The notes beneath the pieces are model-generated. The model saw nothing but the letters and a program-made list of their open reading frames with translations, was not told the DNA's origin and searched no databases. Below, piece by piece: positions 39,570 to 49,507 of a stretch of 64,000 nt of DNA; the stretch's first letter is position 1; each line of letters begins with the position of its first letter. This DNA comes from Porphyridium purpureum (lineage: Eukaryota > Rhodophyta > Bangiophyceae > Porphyridiales > Porphyridiaceae), in NCBI GenBank assembly GCA_008690995.1, contig VRMN01000003.1:124001-188000 (forward strand). The letters are read 5' to 3'. Both the position numbers and the translations under genes were made by a program.

Positions 39570-40790
39570 TCACATCATTCCCATCTCCTCCGTCGGGACA
39601 TAGTAGACGCACTCAATCTCATCAGTGCACTCTGGGGGCGTTACGCAGAAGCGCTCCACCGGTGCGCACGGAATCGTCCCGGATGGACTCGGAATGTAGC
39701 GGAAGTCCATGACTTCCGGCTGACATGCAGACTGTACTTCCAGTCGAATGCACAAGTCTCCAAATCCGCAATCCTGGGCGGAAGCCAAGTCCGTAAAAGT
39801 CAGCAGGGCTCCTGACTCCGGGTCAAAGAATCTGACATAGTCTACACCTTCAGTTCCGAGTTCGCCGTTAGCACCCGTCGCCGTGTTCACCACTGAGAAG
39901 ATGCCCAGACCGGCGTTTTGGGAGATCAGCGCGCCACTGATCGAGAACGCCAGCTGTTCGGCAGTTGCAAATCCAGTGAGTGAACTATCTGGTGGAGTGT
40001 CCTGATGGATGAGACTGTAGTCATAAATATCAGACTCTCCCGGCGTCAACTGGAGAGAGAAAAATCGCTTTGGAGCGCCGTTCACCATGTTGCCCACAGA
40101 AGAGCCGTACAAAATGGCCGAGCAGTCGACGGTCTGATCGCCTGCGATGTAAAAGAAATTAATTGGCCCGACTGCATCCGGGTTTGGTCCCGTGCGATCG
40201 CGAAACTGGTTAAATACAACTGTTTCGGTTGCCTTTCCTGTCACGCGATCTAACAGCGACGCAATGAGGGTCAAGATGCCGGCTGAAGGTGCTCCCTCGC
40301 GGATGTACACGAAGATGTATTGCTCCTGCAAAAAGGCAGCCCCTGATACCACAGCATCGGGCAAGTCCTGCACATAGAAGAAGGCCGGCGCCCCGGGGAC
40401 TCCAGCGCTAATGATGTTCAGGAAGCACAAACGCGCTGCTCTCGCAACATCCGAATTCCAAGCTACAAAGAAGACGCGGGAAATTCCATCGTATCCCAGA
40501 GCGTTCGGTGCAAACAGGTTGAGCGGGGCGCCCGGTCCTGTATTGGCACTGGAAGAATACCCGTAGCAGTTGTACGGAAATGGATCCTGAGTGGTTTCGT
40601 ACGTTGCCATGTTGGCCACCAAAGTGACACTCCCGGTGGTGGTACTCGTATCGACTGCCCAGAACGACTTGTTGGCGGAGCTTTGAGTCGCTCCGAATAC
40701 GACGCCGGGCAGATTTGGGACAAACTGCGCTTGCAGTCCCATCGCCGCCAAGGCCGCGAGGGCAAGAATCGGAAGCACGAATCGCGACAT
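39570..40790 (-). CDS. Secreted protein of unknown function
   Basis: A 406-residue protein. The signal peptide is clear (residues 1-22, MSRFVLPILALAALAAMGLQ then AQ). The mature part has no membrane segment. It is rich in Gly, Ala, Thr, Phe and Tyr with repeated hydrophobic beta-like strands (for example SFWAVDTSTTTGSVTLVAN and FFSLQLTPGESDIYDYSL) and looks like a beta-propeller or beta-sandwich. Cysteines cluster at the C-terminal end (CGFGDLC, then CQPEV, CAPVERFCVTPPECTDEIEC), suggesting disulphides. I do not recognise the family. The alternation of about 50-residue strand blocks recalls secreted beta-propellers, but that is an impression only. Confidence 0.75.
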   Translation of the reverse strand: MSRFVLPILALAALAAMGLQAQFVPNLPGVVFGATQSSANKSFWAVDTSTTTGSVTLVANMATYETTQDPFPYNCYGYSSSANTGPGAPLNLFAPNALGYDGISRVFFVAWNSDVARAARLCFLNIISAGVPGAPAFFYVQDLPDAVVSGAAFLQEQYIFVYIREGAPSAGILTLIASLLDRVTGKATETVVFNQFRDRTGPNPDAVGPINFFYIAGDQTVDCSAILYGSSVGNMVNGAPKRFFSLQLTPGESDIYDYSLIHQDTPPDSSLTGFATAEQLAFSISGALISQNAGLGIFSVVNTATGANGELGTEGVDYVRFFDPESGALLTFTDLASAQDCGFGDLCIRLEVQSACQPEVMDFRYIPSPSGTIPCAPVERFCVTPPECTDEIECVYYVPTEEMGMM

Positions 40791-42051
40791 GTTGTTGGAT
40801 CACGTGCCACCGCCGCCTGGCAATCTTGTCCTCGGAGCCCCAACCGCACGAGCTGCGCTGCTCCCGCGTACCTTGCTCGAAAGTCTTCCACGCCGCTTAA
40901 CCCATGCCTTCCGGCGCTTATCGTTTCCAATTATACAACGACCTTCTGCTGCCCAAATTGGCGCGCGTCGTTGGACTCGTCCGTTTGCGCTCCGCGCCGG
41001 GTGGCAACACGTGCGTGTCCATGCTGCGCATCTTGGAACATCAGAACCGACCTGCTTGCATAGACACGAACCGAGCAATTCTTCGATGCGTTACTTCCAC
41101 AGCACGAATCCTGAAGGCGCCACCTGGACGCTCACTGAAGAACACGCCAGACCCACGCGGAATTTTGGCACGTGGGCTTTAATCGAGTGTCAAGCGTGCG
41201 GCGCGCGGAAATTGCGGTCGCACCAACGGACACGCTGTTGGGATCGATGAACGCATCAGGCGACAGTTAACGGCGTAACAGCATAACGTCCGTCCTCGAA
41301 CCGATAAGACGCGTGGCGGAGATGTGAGACGCTATGCGGCCTAGGTCAGTCACGGAGCACACACAGCAACACAAGATGGAAACATTCGTTGGTGCGGCGA
41401 GCGCGCATAGAGATTGACGACGAGCGTGGTCTCTGCGGTCGTCGTCGAATACGGAATGAACGCCCGTTGGAATAGTCGTACGTGTAGCGGCGGCGTGAAC
41501 AACATGGCTTTCGGATCGCGCCGCGACATTTCCATGCATGCGTACACGCGCAATGGGTTCGGCGTATGAGCTGAAAGGCGCAGTGAGAAATCCACTCATG
41601 CACGCGTCCTGCATCTGTGCCTTTACCTGCCGCCACTGGCTTTAACCACCGGCAACTGTCAATGCCTTGCTTTATCATTCGGATGGCAATATGTCATACT
41701 TTCGCTTGGTCCGGCGGCGTCGTCGTGATGCCGGGTTTAGAAGAAGAAAAAAAGGTGCGAGATGGTCATGTAGCAGTTGGGTTCTGTTTGATTCTCCGGG
41801 ATCCGGGGCACTTATTGCGGGTATTCTCGACTGCACACGCTTACTTATCTAGCCACTCTTCCACCAGCTTCTTGCACCGTTGCCTAAAGGCGCAATGCGC
41901 CACGCGCATCTCTGTGCCTCACTCAGCGTGATGTCCCGGTGACGAGACCTACCCTTCCACTTGATTTGGGCCAGGTGGGTTATTTTCCCGAGACAGGTAA
42001 GGAAAAATTCACCTGGGAAGCAGCTTGGCCACCCTCCGAACATTACCTCCT
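40791..42051. other. 1.26-kb region without recognised gene
   Basis: Lies between two minus-strand genes. It should contain the promoter of the secreted orphan. Short frames on both strands lack support, and no RNA gene or repeat is recognised. Confidence 0.5.
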
Positions 42052-43566
42052 TCAAGCGGATTTCAGGTTCTCGCCACGGTCGAGTGGCGCACTGATGGGC
42101 AGCTGAAGAACTCCCCTCAGCACAGATTCGCCACGCTCGACGGCAATGAGCGTGAAGACGACGAGATAGAGCATCCAAGTCCATTTGCCGAACATAACAG
42201 ATTCATCCATGATGACAGGTTTCCACAGATGCACGTAAAAGTGGGCAAATACGCATAAGCTTGCGACGAGCTGAGAAACGTGCTGAGGGTCACGTACTTG
42301 CACCATGGTGCGAATGATCATGCCTAGCAGTGATAAGAAGGCAAACAAGTACCACGACGCGCCATGTGAGCACAGCGCGGGATACCGCTTCTGCAGCTCA
42401 CTCACCACGTCGCCGTTCATGGAGACCGATGCGACAAGGCACACCATACTCGTCAAACTCAGGTATGCGCTGCACAGCAGAATAAAATGAGGCAGCTTGA
42501 GTCGCCGCACGCGTCCAATCAGGTGGCGCGCAAAGCTGAGCAGCATGAGCAGGGGGAAAAGAAGGATCACGTAGAACCATATGCCCTTGACAAGCTCGTC
42601 GCCGGCATTCGTATCGTGTATGCTGACGCGGCCGCCAACGTCATTCACGTCCACTTTGTTGCCGCGCGCAGCACTACGGCCGTCGCCCCACATCACGTTC
42701 ATACGCTGCTGAACCTCATCAGCGAGCTTACTGTTCATGCGCGCCGCAGACTTCACACTGCTGACGAAAGGGTCCACAAGGGCGGAGGACGATTTGCGGA
42801 GGGCCGCGCGCAGCACTGGATTGAGGCGCCCGACGCGACGCTCCAACCAACGCTCGAGCGCAGGGTGCTCTCGCAGCTCTCCCACCAGCTCGTGGTATTC
42901 AGACACCAGCTTCTTGTAGGTGGCCTGCAGCAGCTCGCTCTCACCGTACAGCCGCTCCATCTCCTCTCGCAGCACCTGAAGCTGCTCTTCAACCTGCGGC
43001 AACTCGCTCTTCACCATCTGGGCGCGCTGCTCCGCTCGCTTCTTCTGATCTGCCTCGCTCTCGCGCGAATCTTCGAATGCCCTTAGCCGCCGTTGAGAAA
43101 GCTCAAGGGCTCGCAGCGCGGAGTCTAAGGACTCCTGGGCCTTTTCCTTCTCGCTCTCCAGAAGCTGCAGCTGCGCAAATCGATGCTTCACGAGGCCGAC
43201 CAACTGTGACTTCCCGTGGTCATTCGGATCCCATTTCGGCCGCGTCCCTACATGAGACGCCGTTTTGTCCATCCCCAGGCCCTCGGTTTTTGACAACGGA
43301 GCTAGCTTTTCGCGCTCCATGTGTTTCTCCTGCAGCTGAATTTGCTCTTCCAACGCTTTCAACTTGGCGCCCTCTTGCTCCTGCATATTATTCTGGGGCA
43401 CCTCTTTCTGCAAGCCCTGATCTTGGAGCAAAGCCTGAAAGTTGCCGTCAAAAGCCGCAGCGCCCGGACCGCGCGCCAAACATCTGAGTAACAGCACAAT
43501 CACCGCCAACTGCATCAGCAGTAACTTATCACCACACCCGCGCGGACGTACAATGGAGTCCAGCAT
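42052..43566 (-). CDS. Coiled-coil membrane protein of unknown function
   Basis: A 504-residue protein. A hydrophobic N-terminal segment (LLLMQLAVIVLLLRCLARGP, about 15-34) acts as signal or anchor. A long, highly charged coiled coil covers about 55-225 (for example SEKEKAQESLDSALRALELS and LPQVEEQLQVLREEMERLYG). The C-terminal part (about 315-485) has five or so hydrophobic segments, including IWFYVILLFPLLMLLSFA, LLCSAYLSLTSMVCLVASVS and WMLYLVVFTLIAVERG. The topology is an extracytosolic or lumenal coiled coil followed by a multi-pass membrane domain. No family is recognised. The frame reads left to 43701 with another ATG, but the ATG at 43566 places the hydrophobic segment near the N terminus and is preferred. 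Confidence 0.72.
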   Translation of the reverse strand: MLDSIVRPRGCGDKLLLMQLAVIVLLLRCLARGPGAAAFDGNFQALLQDQGLQKEVPQNNMQEQEGAKLKALEEQIQLQEKHMEREKLAPLSKTEGLGMDKTASHVGTRPKWDPNDHGKSQLVGLVKHRFAQLQLLESEKEKAQESLDSALRALELSQRRLRAFEDSRESEADQKKRAEQRAQMVKSELPQVEEQLQVLREEMERLYGESELLQATYKKLVSEYHELVGELREHPALERWLERRVGRLNPVLRAALRKSSSALVDPFVSSVKSAARMNSKLADEVQQRMNVMWGDGRSAARGNKVDVNDVGGRVSIHDTNAGDELVKGIWFYVILLFPLLMLLSFARHLIGRVRRLKLPHFILLCSAYLSLTSMVCLVASVSMNGDVVSELQKRYPALCSHGASWYLFAFLSLLGMIIRTMVQVRDPQHVSQLVASLCVFAHFYVHLWKPVIMDESVMFGKWTWMLYLVVFTLIAVERGESVLRGVLQLPISAPLDRGENLKSA

Positions 43567-44110
43567 TGTGACAACGTTGCCGTCCAACCTGACCAACAAC
43601 AGATGTCTAGCCACAGCGTCCCTTCCCCGAGCGAGTGAAAGTGGTAAAACAAGGGGTGCGCATCTTGGTCGGGACATCGAACCTGGTGTTGAGATAAGCA
43701 AAAGGGATGCATAGTACCGACAGCGTTGCCTGATCCCAGCAGAATGGCCCCAAGCGATGTGAAGGCATGAGTGTCGACGCCAACAGCAAACGCGGCTGCG
43801 AAAGTATCACAGAGCCGTTTCTCGCGCAAAGGCCTTAATCCTCGTGCTGCGCACCGAAGGCGCACGGCTTGTTTATAGCAGACCGGACGGTGCAGCTTTG
43901 GTTGTCACTCAATCTGCATCTCGGTTACGAGCAATCGCATGAGTAGCCGTCTGATGCCGAAAGTGTTCGCTCAAGAGCCGCGGATACGCGGCAGAGCGTG
44001 TGTAGTTTGACGATTTCATAAGTAAAGACTATCGGAAGCAGCGAGATTGTCGGACCTCGCCGGACAGCAAACGAGACGTGGCCACAGCACGCGGAAAGAG
44101 CCGCTAGATT
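43567..44110. other. Divergent promoter region, coiled-coil protein and MCU homologue
   Basis: A 544-bp spacer between divergent genes. A TATAAAC element on the minus strand near 43871-43877 could serve the coiled-coil gene. No other gene is recognised. Confidence 0.5.
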
Positions 44111-45076
44111 ATGTGGCGGAATTCACCAATGCGACTCAAAGGATGGATCGATGCTGCGCGGAAAAGTTCATCGCTAGTAGCGGTGCCTTCCAATCCGCTT
44201 CGGTCGCCGGCGAGCTTCCATTGGCATCGGAGCGGGTTGCTGAGCTGGCGGAAAAGTTTGGATCATGGACATCGGGGGACAGATCAAAGTGCACGCGCGT
44301 GCTTCTCTGACTTTAAGAGTGAGGTACCAGATGGGGATCGCCAGCCGGAAATCGAGCTCTCTGATGCTGATTTGAAGCAGATCATCAATCGGTCAACGGT
44401 GATTCGACTTCGGCGGCACTTGGAACTGCAGGAAAGGCAAAGCATGAGCAAGGCAGAATTTCTAGAGCTATGCTCACACCATGGTTTGGAAGATGCCGCT
44501 GCGGAGCAGCTGCTGACTGATTTCGATGCAGCGGGCGTCGTGTTTCATATGCCCAGCGCAACGGCACAAGAGCTCAGGAATAGCGTTCTGCTTGAACCGG
44601 ACAAGTTGCTGCCCCCTGTGGCGCATGCATATGAATCCACTCTAGAAGAGCATGTGCGTGAAGAGCTGGTCCAACTGGAGGCCGAATTTGAACCATACCG
44701 GCAACCTCTAGCGCTCGTGCGGAGTAAGGCGAAGCAGCGAGCAAATGCAGTGCTGTGCGGAGGGTTAGCGGCGCTTGTAGGACAGACTGCATTGTATTAC
44801 CGTCTTACATTTGTGGACTTGTCATGGGAAGTGATCGAGCCGATTGCGTGGTTCACGGGTCAATGTGTCATGCTGGCCACGTACGTCTACTTTATTCGCA
44901 CAGGCCGGGAAAATTCGTACCAAGATATGTGGAGTCGCGTGTATAAGAAGCGATTCTCCAAGCTCGTTGTGCGCGGTGTCGACGGCTTAGATCTCTCACA
45001 TGGCCTTGCTCTCGAAACCAAAATAGCGAACTACAAGGAGTTCCTCGCAAAGTCTGTGGCGCTAACTTCACAATAG
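44111..45076 (+). CDS. Mitochondrial calcium uniporter (MCU) homologue with altered pore motif
   Basis: A 321-residue protein. An Arg/Ser/Lys-rich N terminus (MWRNSPMRLKGWIDAARKSS) fits mitochondrial import. A helical matrix-type domain follows, with coiled-coil character (LEEHVREELVQLEAEFEPY, about 178-197). Two membrane segments (about 211-233 and 245-264) flank the pore motif WEVIEPIAWF at residues 239-248, then YVYFIRTGRENSYQDMW. In well-studied MCUs the equivalent is WDIMEP, whose acidic residues form the calcium selectivity filter. Here Asp is replaced by Glu240 and Met by Ile242, while Glu243 and Pro244 are kept. Topology, spacing and the post-TM2 aromatic block support the family. Whether it conducts calcium is open. 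Confidence 0.82.
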   Translation: MWRNSPMRLKGWIDAARKSSSLVAVPSNPLRSPASFHWHRSGLLSWRKSLDHGHRGTDQSARACFSDFKSEVPDGDRQPEIELSDADLKQIINRSTVIRLRRHLELQERQSMSKAEFLELCSHHGLEDAAAEQLLTDFDAAGVVFHMPSATAQELRNSVLLEPDKLLPPVAHAYESTLEEHVREELVQLEAEFEPYRQPLALVRSKAKQRANAVLCGGLAALVGQTALYYRLTFVDLSWEVIEPIAWFTGQCVMLATYVYFIRTGRENSYQDMWSRVYKKRFSKLVVRGVDGLDLSHGLALETKIANYKEFLAKSVALTSQ

Positions 45077-45637
45077 TACTACTTGTAGCTAGAACGTGAC
45101 GCGCGTGCTTTCTTCTCGACTGCATGCGAAATCCTCTGCGACAAATTTAGAGCACGTGCCTGCACTCTGATGAATCGATCCCGTAAATGCCTTCGCTGCG
45201 ATCTGGCGGCAAAATCAGTGCAACATGTCAAAATTGTCAGCTTTTCCTCGCATGACATCTACAGGGCATCTCTGCGTTGCTTCAACACATGCCCAATATC
45301 ACCTTGTAGTCAGGTGCACACGTTTCGAGCATGCTATCAGCGTCGATAAACCGTTGGACTAGATTACGCTCCTGGTATCGAGCAAGTTGGTACGGCTTGA
45401 GTGATACTCAAGAATGCTATTCTGGCGTCAAGCTGACTGCACCGCACCACAAATGCTCTCAAGTCATGTGACGTTGTTCCATCAAGGATAAACGCAGGTC
45501 CGCGTTGAAAAGTGAACAACCTTGCTGTCCCTCTCGGTGGGTCATGAATCACCACCTTTTCGCCTTGACCTTTATGCCACCTTCTCCAGCGCCATGTCAC
45601 AGGAACTCCAGGGCAAGCGAAACAAAAGGACTAAATC
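45077..45637. other. Convergent 3' flanks of MCU homologue and RidA gene
   Basis: A 561-bp spacer. No gene, repeat or RNA is recognised. Confidence 0.5.
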
Positions 45638-46435
45638 TTAAAGCCTGGCAATAGCATCAATCATCACGAGAGCCTCCTTGGGAAGTGCGGCGACCTGGAA
45701 CGCAGTACGCGCCGGTTTAGGATATTGGCCTTCATGATAATTATTCAGAAACGCCCCATAGAGATCGTTGATCCTACCGAAATCGCGCATATCTTTCACC
45801 ATTAGAGTCATTCTTACAATACGCGGTGACACCGATCCTGAAGCCGAGTTCTTCAAGACTGCTTCCAAATTTGCAAGCGCACGAACTGCCTGTGTCTCGA
45901 TTCCGCCATCCACGAGCGTATCCGTCTTCGGGTCAAGTCCCAGACATCCACTCACAAACACATACTCGTCCTCCACAACTACAGCCTGACTGTACGGCCC
46001 CACTGCCTTGCCCGCGAGCTCAGTCTGCACACTTCGAAGGCACGGCTGCTTTGGCAACGCGCCCGACTGGTCCGCCGCACCGACGGCGGCCACGACTTGT
46101 ACCTCGACGAGCAACGTGGGTCGCACGAGCTTGGCCTCCACGGTAGCACGAACAGGTTTACACTCGGGATCGACCCATGCATTCCAAACAGCGTTCATCT
46201 CTGCCACTGTCGCGATATCTGCTAGCCACACACTGGCGCTAAGAATAGACGACTTGTGGCCGCCGCCCATTTCTAACAGCCTGTCGATCTTCGCAAGACA
46301 TGAGGAAGTCTGCTCTCCGACCGTGGTTTTCTGGTGCTCGTCGTCGGTCACCTGTCCGGCTAAATAGATTATTCCGCCGTGCACAACCATCTGGCTGAAC
46401 GAAGTACCCGGTTCGTATCGCACAATCGTTTCCAT
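45638..46435 (-). CDS. Protein with two fused RidA/YjgF domains
   Basis: A 265-residue protein made of two RidA-family domains. The first (about 1-125) contains YEPGTSFSQMVVHGGIIYLA, GQVTDDE and CKPVRATVEAKLVRPTLLVE. The second (about 135-265) contains VGPYSQAVVVEDEYVFVSGC, LGLDPKTDTL, and the signature PARTAFQVAALPKEALVMID with the Arg that contacts substrate in canonical RidA. RidA hydrolyses reactive enamine/imine intermediates of amino-acid metabolism to ketoacids. The first domain also has an Arg at the equivalent place (PVRATVEAKL). The ATG at 46435 has an ideal context (CGCCATGG). The same frame stays open for about 183 more codons upstream without recognisable content, so a longer N-terminal targeting extension cannot be excluded. 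Confidence 0.85.
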   Translation of the reverse strand: METIVRYEPGTSFSQMVVHGGIIYLAGQVTDDEHQKTTVGEQTSSCLAKIDRLLEMGGGHKSSILSASVWLADIATVAEMNAVWNAWVDPECKPVRATVEAKLVRPTLLVEVQVVAAVGAADQSGALPKQPCLRSVQTELAGKAVGPYSQAVVVEDEYVFVSGCLGLDPKTDTLVDGGIETQAVRALANLEAVLKNSASGSVSPRIVRMTLMVKDMRDFGRINDLYGAFLNNYHEGQYPKPARTAFQVAALPKEALVMIDAIARL

Positions 46436-47931
46436 GGCGATGAATTCCCCACCGCTACGCTCGACGGCGTCACCGAGCGACAGAAACTTCTCAAGCCACG
46501 AGGCTGCGTAAATGACACGGTTCCTGTTTTGATCTTGCTCACACTTGTGGCAACATTCGACAAGGGGTTGTCTGGGTGCTTTTTTTTGGCGTGCTTCCGT
46601 AAGGGAGATGATGCAAGAAATGCCGACCAGGATATCGACAGGCGCCCTGTGCATTCTGTGAAGCAAATTGGGATCGCCGGGTGCGCAGAGCTGGTTGTGC
46701 TGTGGAAATACTCTCGTAGAAGCGCGAAAGATCCCTCTGCTTGAGGCAGCCTCGTGTACGTTCGCGCAAATGCTCGAATGATGAAGGCAAGGTGTGGCTA
46801 GTATTTTCAAGTCCAAACGACCATTTGGAAGGTACGCAAAGTTTCGCCACGTACAAACACTCGTGGGAACACGGGCATGAACAAGGCTCTGTTCGCTTTC
46901 AATGCGAGCATGATGTAGATCAGACCCACTACGGCAAATGCACACGAGCGTGTCCTCACAATTTAGCACGGCAAGAAGGAACATGTTTCAGTCCTCGAAA
47001 AGACCATCGGTGTTTGGAAAGGCAGCTTTGTGCCCAATCTGCACAATATGCTTTGCTAGTGGCACATTGGAAAATGACAGACAACCAGGACCCCAAGCCC
47101 TGTGCGCGAAATGACGACCTTGTGGTGCAAAATCACGACGATGCTCGACTGCACATCATTGCTCGACACTTTCCAATCTCCTCGAAGAGCCGCTGATCGC
47201 ATGGAGTACCTGTGAAAGGTACCGTGGTCGTCCACATCTTTGAGAAGATGCACTGAATGAAACATACACGCAGCACAAAGGGGCTGATTGCCGACAAGAA
47301 GCGCTTGCGTGGGTATATAGCAATACTGTCAAGTCTGCTTTGCTCATGATGCTCGTCCACGTGCCGTGTAAGGAGCTCGGGAGTTCCTGTCGCAAACACG
47401 AAAGGTGCGCGTTGATGCGGTGCATTCCGGTCGAACCGCGGGACAATGCCACGGCGCAATCGCGATGCGCTGGCCGTGCACCGTTCGCTTGACCAGCTGC
47501 ATGCCTCCAGTGCCACAACCTTGCCCACTCGTCCGTTCAGCGACTAGCCCCTGGCCTGCAACATCGCGTCTGCCATCTTCGCTCCAGCTTCCCGCATTTC
47601 ATCATCACATGGTCATCATTGAAAATGTGAACGCTGGGTGTACAGCGTGGCCACCACAGAGCGTGAAGCCAAGGTTCAGTTTCATGTACACCCGGGAGTA
47701 CAGTCCATCATTGCGGGGGGAGGTACAGTCATCCGCGACGGCGGCGCTGCGAGTGGTTTTGTGTTTCATAGTAAAAGGTGTCTCTTTGTCAGAACTAGGG
47801 TCGAGGGTGTGCGTAGAGAAGAACCGAGGTGTGGCCGCTCATGTACGCATGTTTCAAGGCTTGGGTTTGGGCAACGGAGTCGAGGCGGAAAGGTAGAGGG
47901 GTTGGGAGGGCAAAAGTAGTTCTTGGGCAAG
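46436..47931. other. 1.5-kb divergent region between RidA gene and eL29
   Basis: Holds the promoter of the RidA gene on the left and of eL29 on the right. The coding-strand leader of eL29 (about 47880-47912) is purine-rich. Open frames in between have no recognised features; the 183-codon in-frame extension of RidA (to 46984) is the only one of note. Confidence 0.5.
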
Positions 47932-48099
47932 ATGGCGAAGAGCAAGAATCACACTAACCACAACCAGTCGCGCAAGAACCATCGAAATGGGATCAAGAAG
48001 CCGCGCAACCATCGGTTCAAGTCCACCAAGGGCATGGACATCAAGTTCCTGAAGAACCAAAAGTACGCACGCAAGGGCAATAAGGTCGAGTCTGCGTAG
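47932..48099 (+). CDS. RPL29: 60S ribosomal protein eL29
   Basis: A 55-residue, extremely basic protein reading [20 protein letters not shown] at its N terminus, then [20 protein letters not shown] and [11 protein letters not shown]. The N-terminal half is nearly identical to eL29 of animals, fungi and plants. It is an intronless cytosolic large-subunit protein and full length compared with yeast (59 residues). It is too small for usual length cut-offs, but the family match is unmistakable. A purine-rich leader precedes it. Its context (CAAGATGG) is a strong start. Confidence 0.97.
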   Translation: MAKSKNHTNHNQSRKNHRNGIKKPRNHRFKSTKGMDIKFLKNQKYARKGNKVESA

Positions 48100-48586
48100 A
48101 GTGGACAACGCAACGCCGCGGCGGTGAATGAACGACCGGGTATGAGACTTCGGCTCTTGGCTGGATCGCGAGCGGACCTTGGCGAGCGTGTGCGCGTCGC
48201 CCGGGCACTAGGTTCTTTGTGAGAAATAGCCCGCTGCTTTTTTTGCAGCGGGATTCTGAACTTTAGAGACTCGGGAGGAAAGCGAGTGCGAAAAGCTGTG
48301 TTCCTCATTCTTGGAAATTTCCAGGACATACTAAAAGCTTGGGCAGAACCATAGCCGCAACGTTCACGGAGCTCTGCGGACGTATTTTAATGACTGATAG
48401 CGTGTATGAAAACACAAAAAGACAAGGAGTTTGATAAATACAGCGGTCTTTATTGGCTCTCGAAAACTTAACGACATGTCCCCAGGACGTGGCGCGCCCC
48501 ACGATGCGTCTTCTCAGGAAGGATCTCACGTCAGGAAGTCGAACCTGAAGGTGCAAATGAAAAGAGAGAAAGAGGATACAAGTCCA
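48100..48586. other. Convergent 3' flanks of eL29 and syntaxin
   Basis: A 487-bp spacer. Apart from the hairpin at 48230-48252 nothing is recognised. Confidence 0.55.
48230..48252 (+). other. Perfect 8-bp hairpin with a seven-T loop downstream of eL29
   Basis: CCCGCTGC, seven T, GCAGCGGG: an uninterrupted stem about 130 bp after the eL29 stop codon. It may form in the 3' untranslated region or belong to a separate small RNA. Function is unknown. Confidence 0.6.
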
Positions 48587-49507
48587 TCATTTCGTGACCT
48601 GCGTGATAACGATGGGAATTACGATCGCGCAGATAATCAGGATGACGCAGATCAGCAGGAGGATTTTCTTCTTACGCGCCGATAGCTGGTTTTTCCGTGC
48701 CTCGACAAGTTCCACCTCTGCAGACCTAGCTTCGTCCTTGGTTGCCTTCACGTTATACTCAATGTTGTTCAGGAGCTCGCCCTGGTTCTCCACTAGAATG
48801 CTTAGGTCCACGAACATCTGGTTCAGTTCAATGATTTGCTTTTCCAGCTCTTGGACGTCTCTGTTCCGTGATTCAATTTCCATGAGCCGCGTTTTCGTGG
48901 TCGCATGCGCACCACTGAGCTGCTGAGCGTTAATGAGATGACCGTACTCATTCGACTCGACTGCTTTTTCAATGTCGCGTTCCTTCATGTCGGGATTCAA
49001 GGCCTGGAGGTCCTGCACAATTAGCTTTTGGTTGTTCTTTTGCTCCCTTTCCTGTACCTTTTCAAAGTTTTGAACCGCGGCCATGAACTCCTTTGTCGTT
49101 GACTGGTGCGTGGTGACACGAATTCTGCCAACAGCCACGCTATTTGGATTTTGCTCTAAAAACGCCTTGTTCTCGGTGGCCAGCCTCTTGAGGCGCTTCC
49201 GGATCGCCTGCGCCTTTGCGTCCGTATTTGCGACGAGCGCCTTGATTTCGGCTTCCCGCTTGGGATTATCGTGCGCAATATCTTCGTAAATAAGCACAAG
49301 CTTGTCTGTGTTGACGTTGATACGGTTAATGGCCTGCGCAAGCGCGTCCATCTCACGGTAGAACTTCTTCAGCTCCTTGTTTTCTTCCTCGGACGCGCCT
49401 TCAACCGCGGCGCGCGACCCGCCGGCCTCTACGTCGCCCGCCGCCGGCGCGTCCCCCACGTCGATGTCATCATCCAGACCCGTCTTCAGATCCGCCAGCC
49501 GGTCCAT
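48587..49507 (-). CDS. Syntaxin, Qa-SNARE of the plasma-membrane (Sso1/syntaxin-1) type
   Basis: A 306-residue membrane-fusion protein. The order is an acidic N terminus (MDRLADLKTGLDDDIDVGD), an N-terminal three-helix Habc domain (about 48-170), a linker, the SNARE motif (about 210-270) with the zero-layer Gln in SILVENQGELLNNIEYNV, and a C-terminal tail anchor (KKKILLLICVILIICAIVIP then IVITQVTK). These are the standard parts of a Qa-SNARE that pairs with Qb, Qc and R-SNAREs to dock vesicles. The frame stays open upstream of ATG 49507 for 74 codons, but that part is unrelated to syntaxins and a Met-Asp start is typical. The family is secure; the exact compartment is inferred. Confidence 0.95.
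   Translation of the reverse strand: MDRLADLKTGLDDDIDVGDAPAAGDVEAGGSRAAVEGASEEENKELKKFYREMDALAQAINRINVNTDKLVLIYEDIAHDNPKREAEIKALVANTDAKAQAIRKRLKRLATENKAFLEQNPNSVAVGRIRVTTHQSTTKEFMAAVQNFEKVQEREQKNNQKLIVQDLQALNPDMKERDIEKAVESNEYGHLINAQQLSGAHATTKTRLMEIESRNRDVQELEKQIIELNQMFVDLSILVENQGELLNNIEYNVKATKDEARSAEVELVEARKNQLSARKKKILLLICVILIICAIVIPIVITQVTK

Noticed and set aside
46436-46984. In-frame 183-codon extension of the double-RidA gene
   Set aside because: No transit-peptide or domain character, several Cys/His-rich stretches unlike the rest; the ATG at 46435 is ideal. Kept as an alternative in that entry.
46741-47196. Plus-strand 151-codon frame in the RidA/eL29 spacer
   Set aside because: No hydrophobic core, domain or codon bias like the neighbours; treated as chance.
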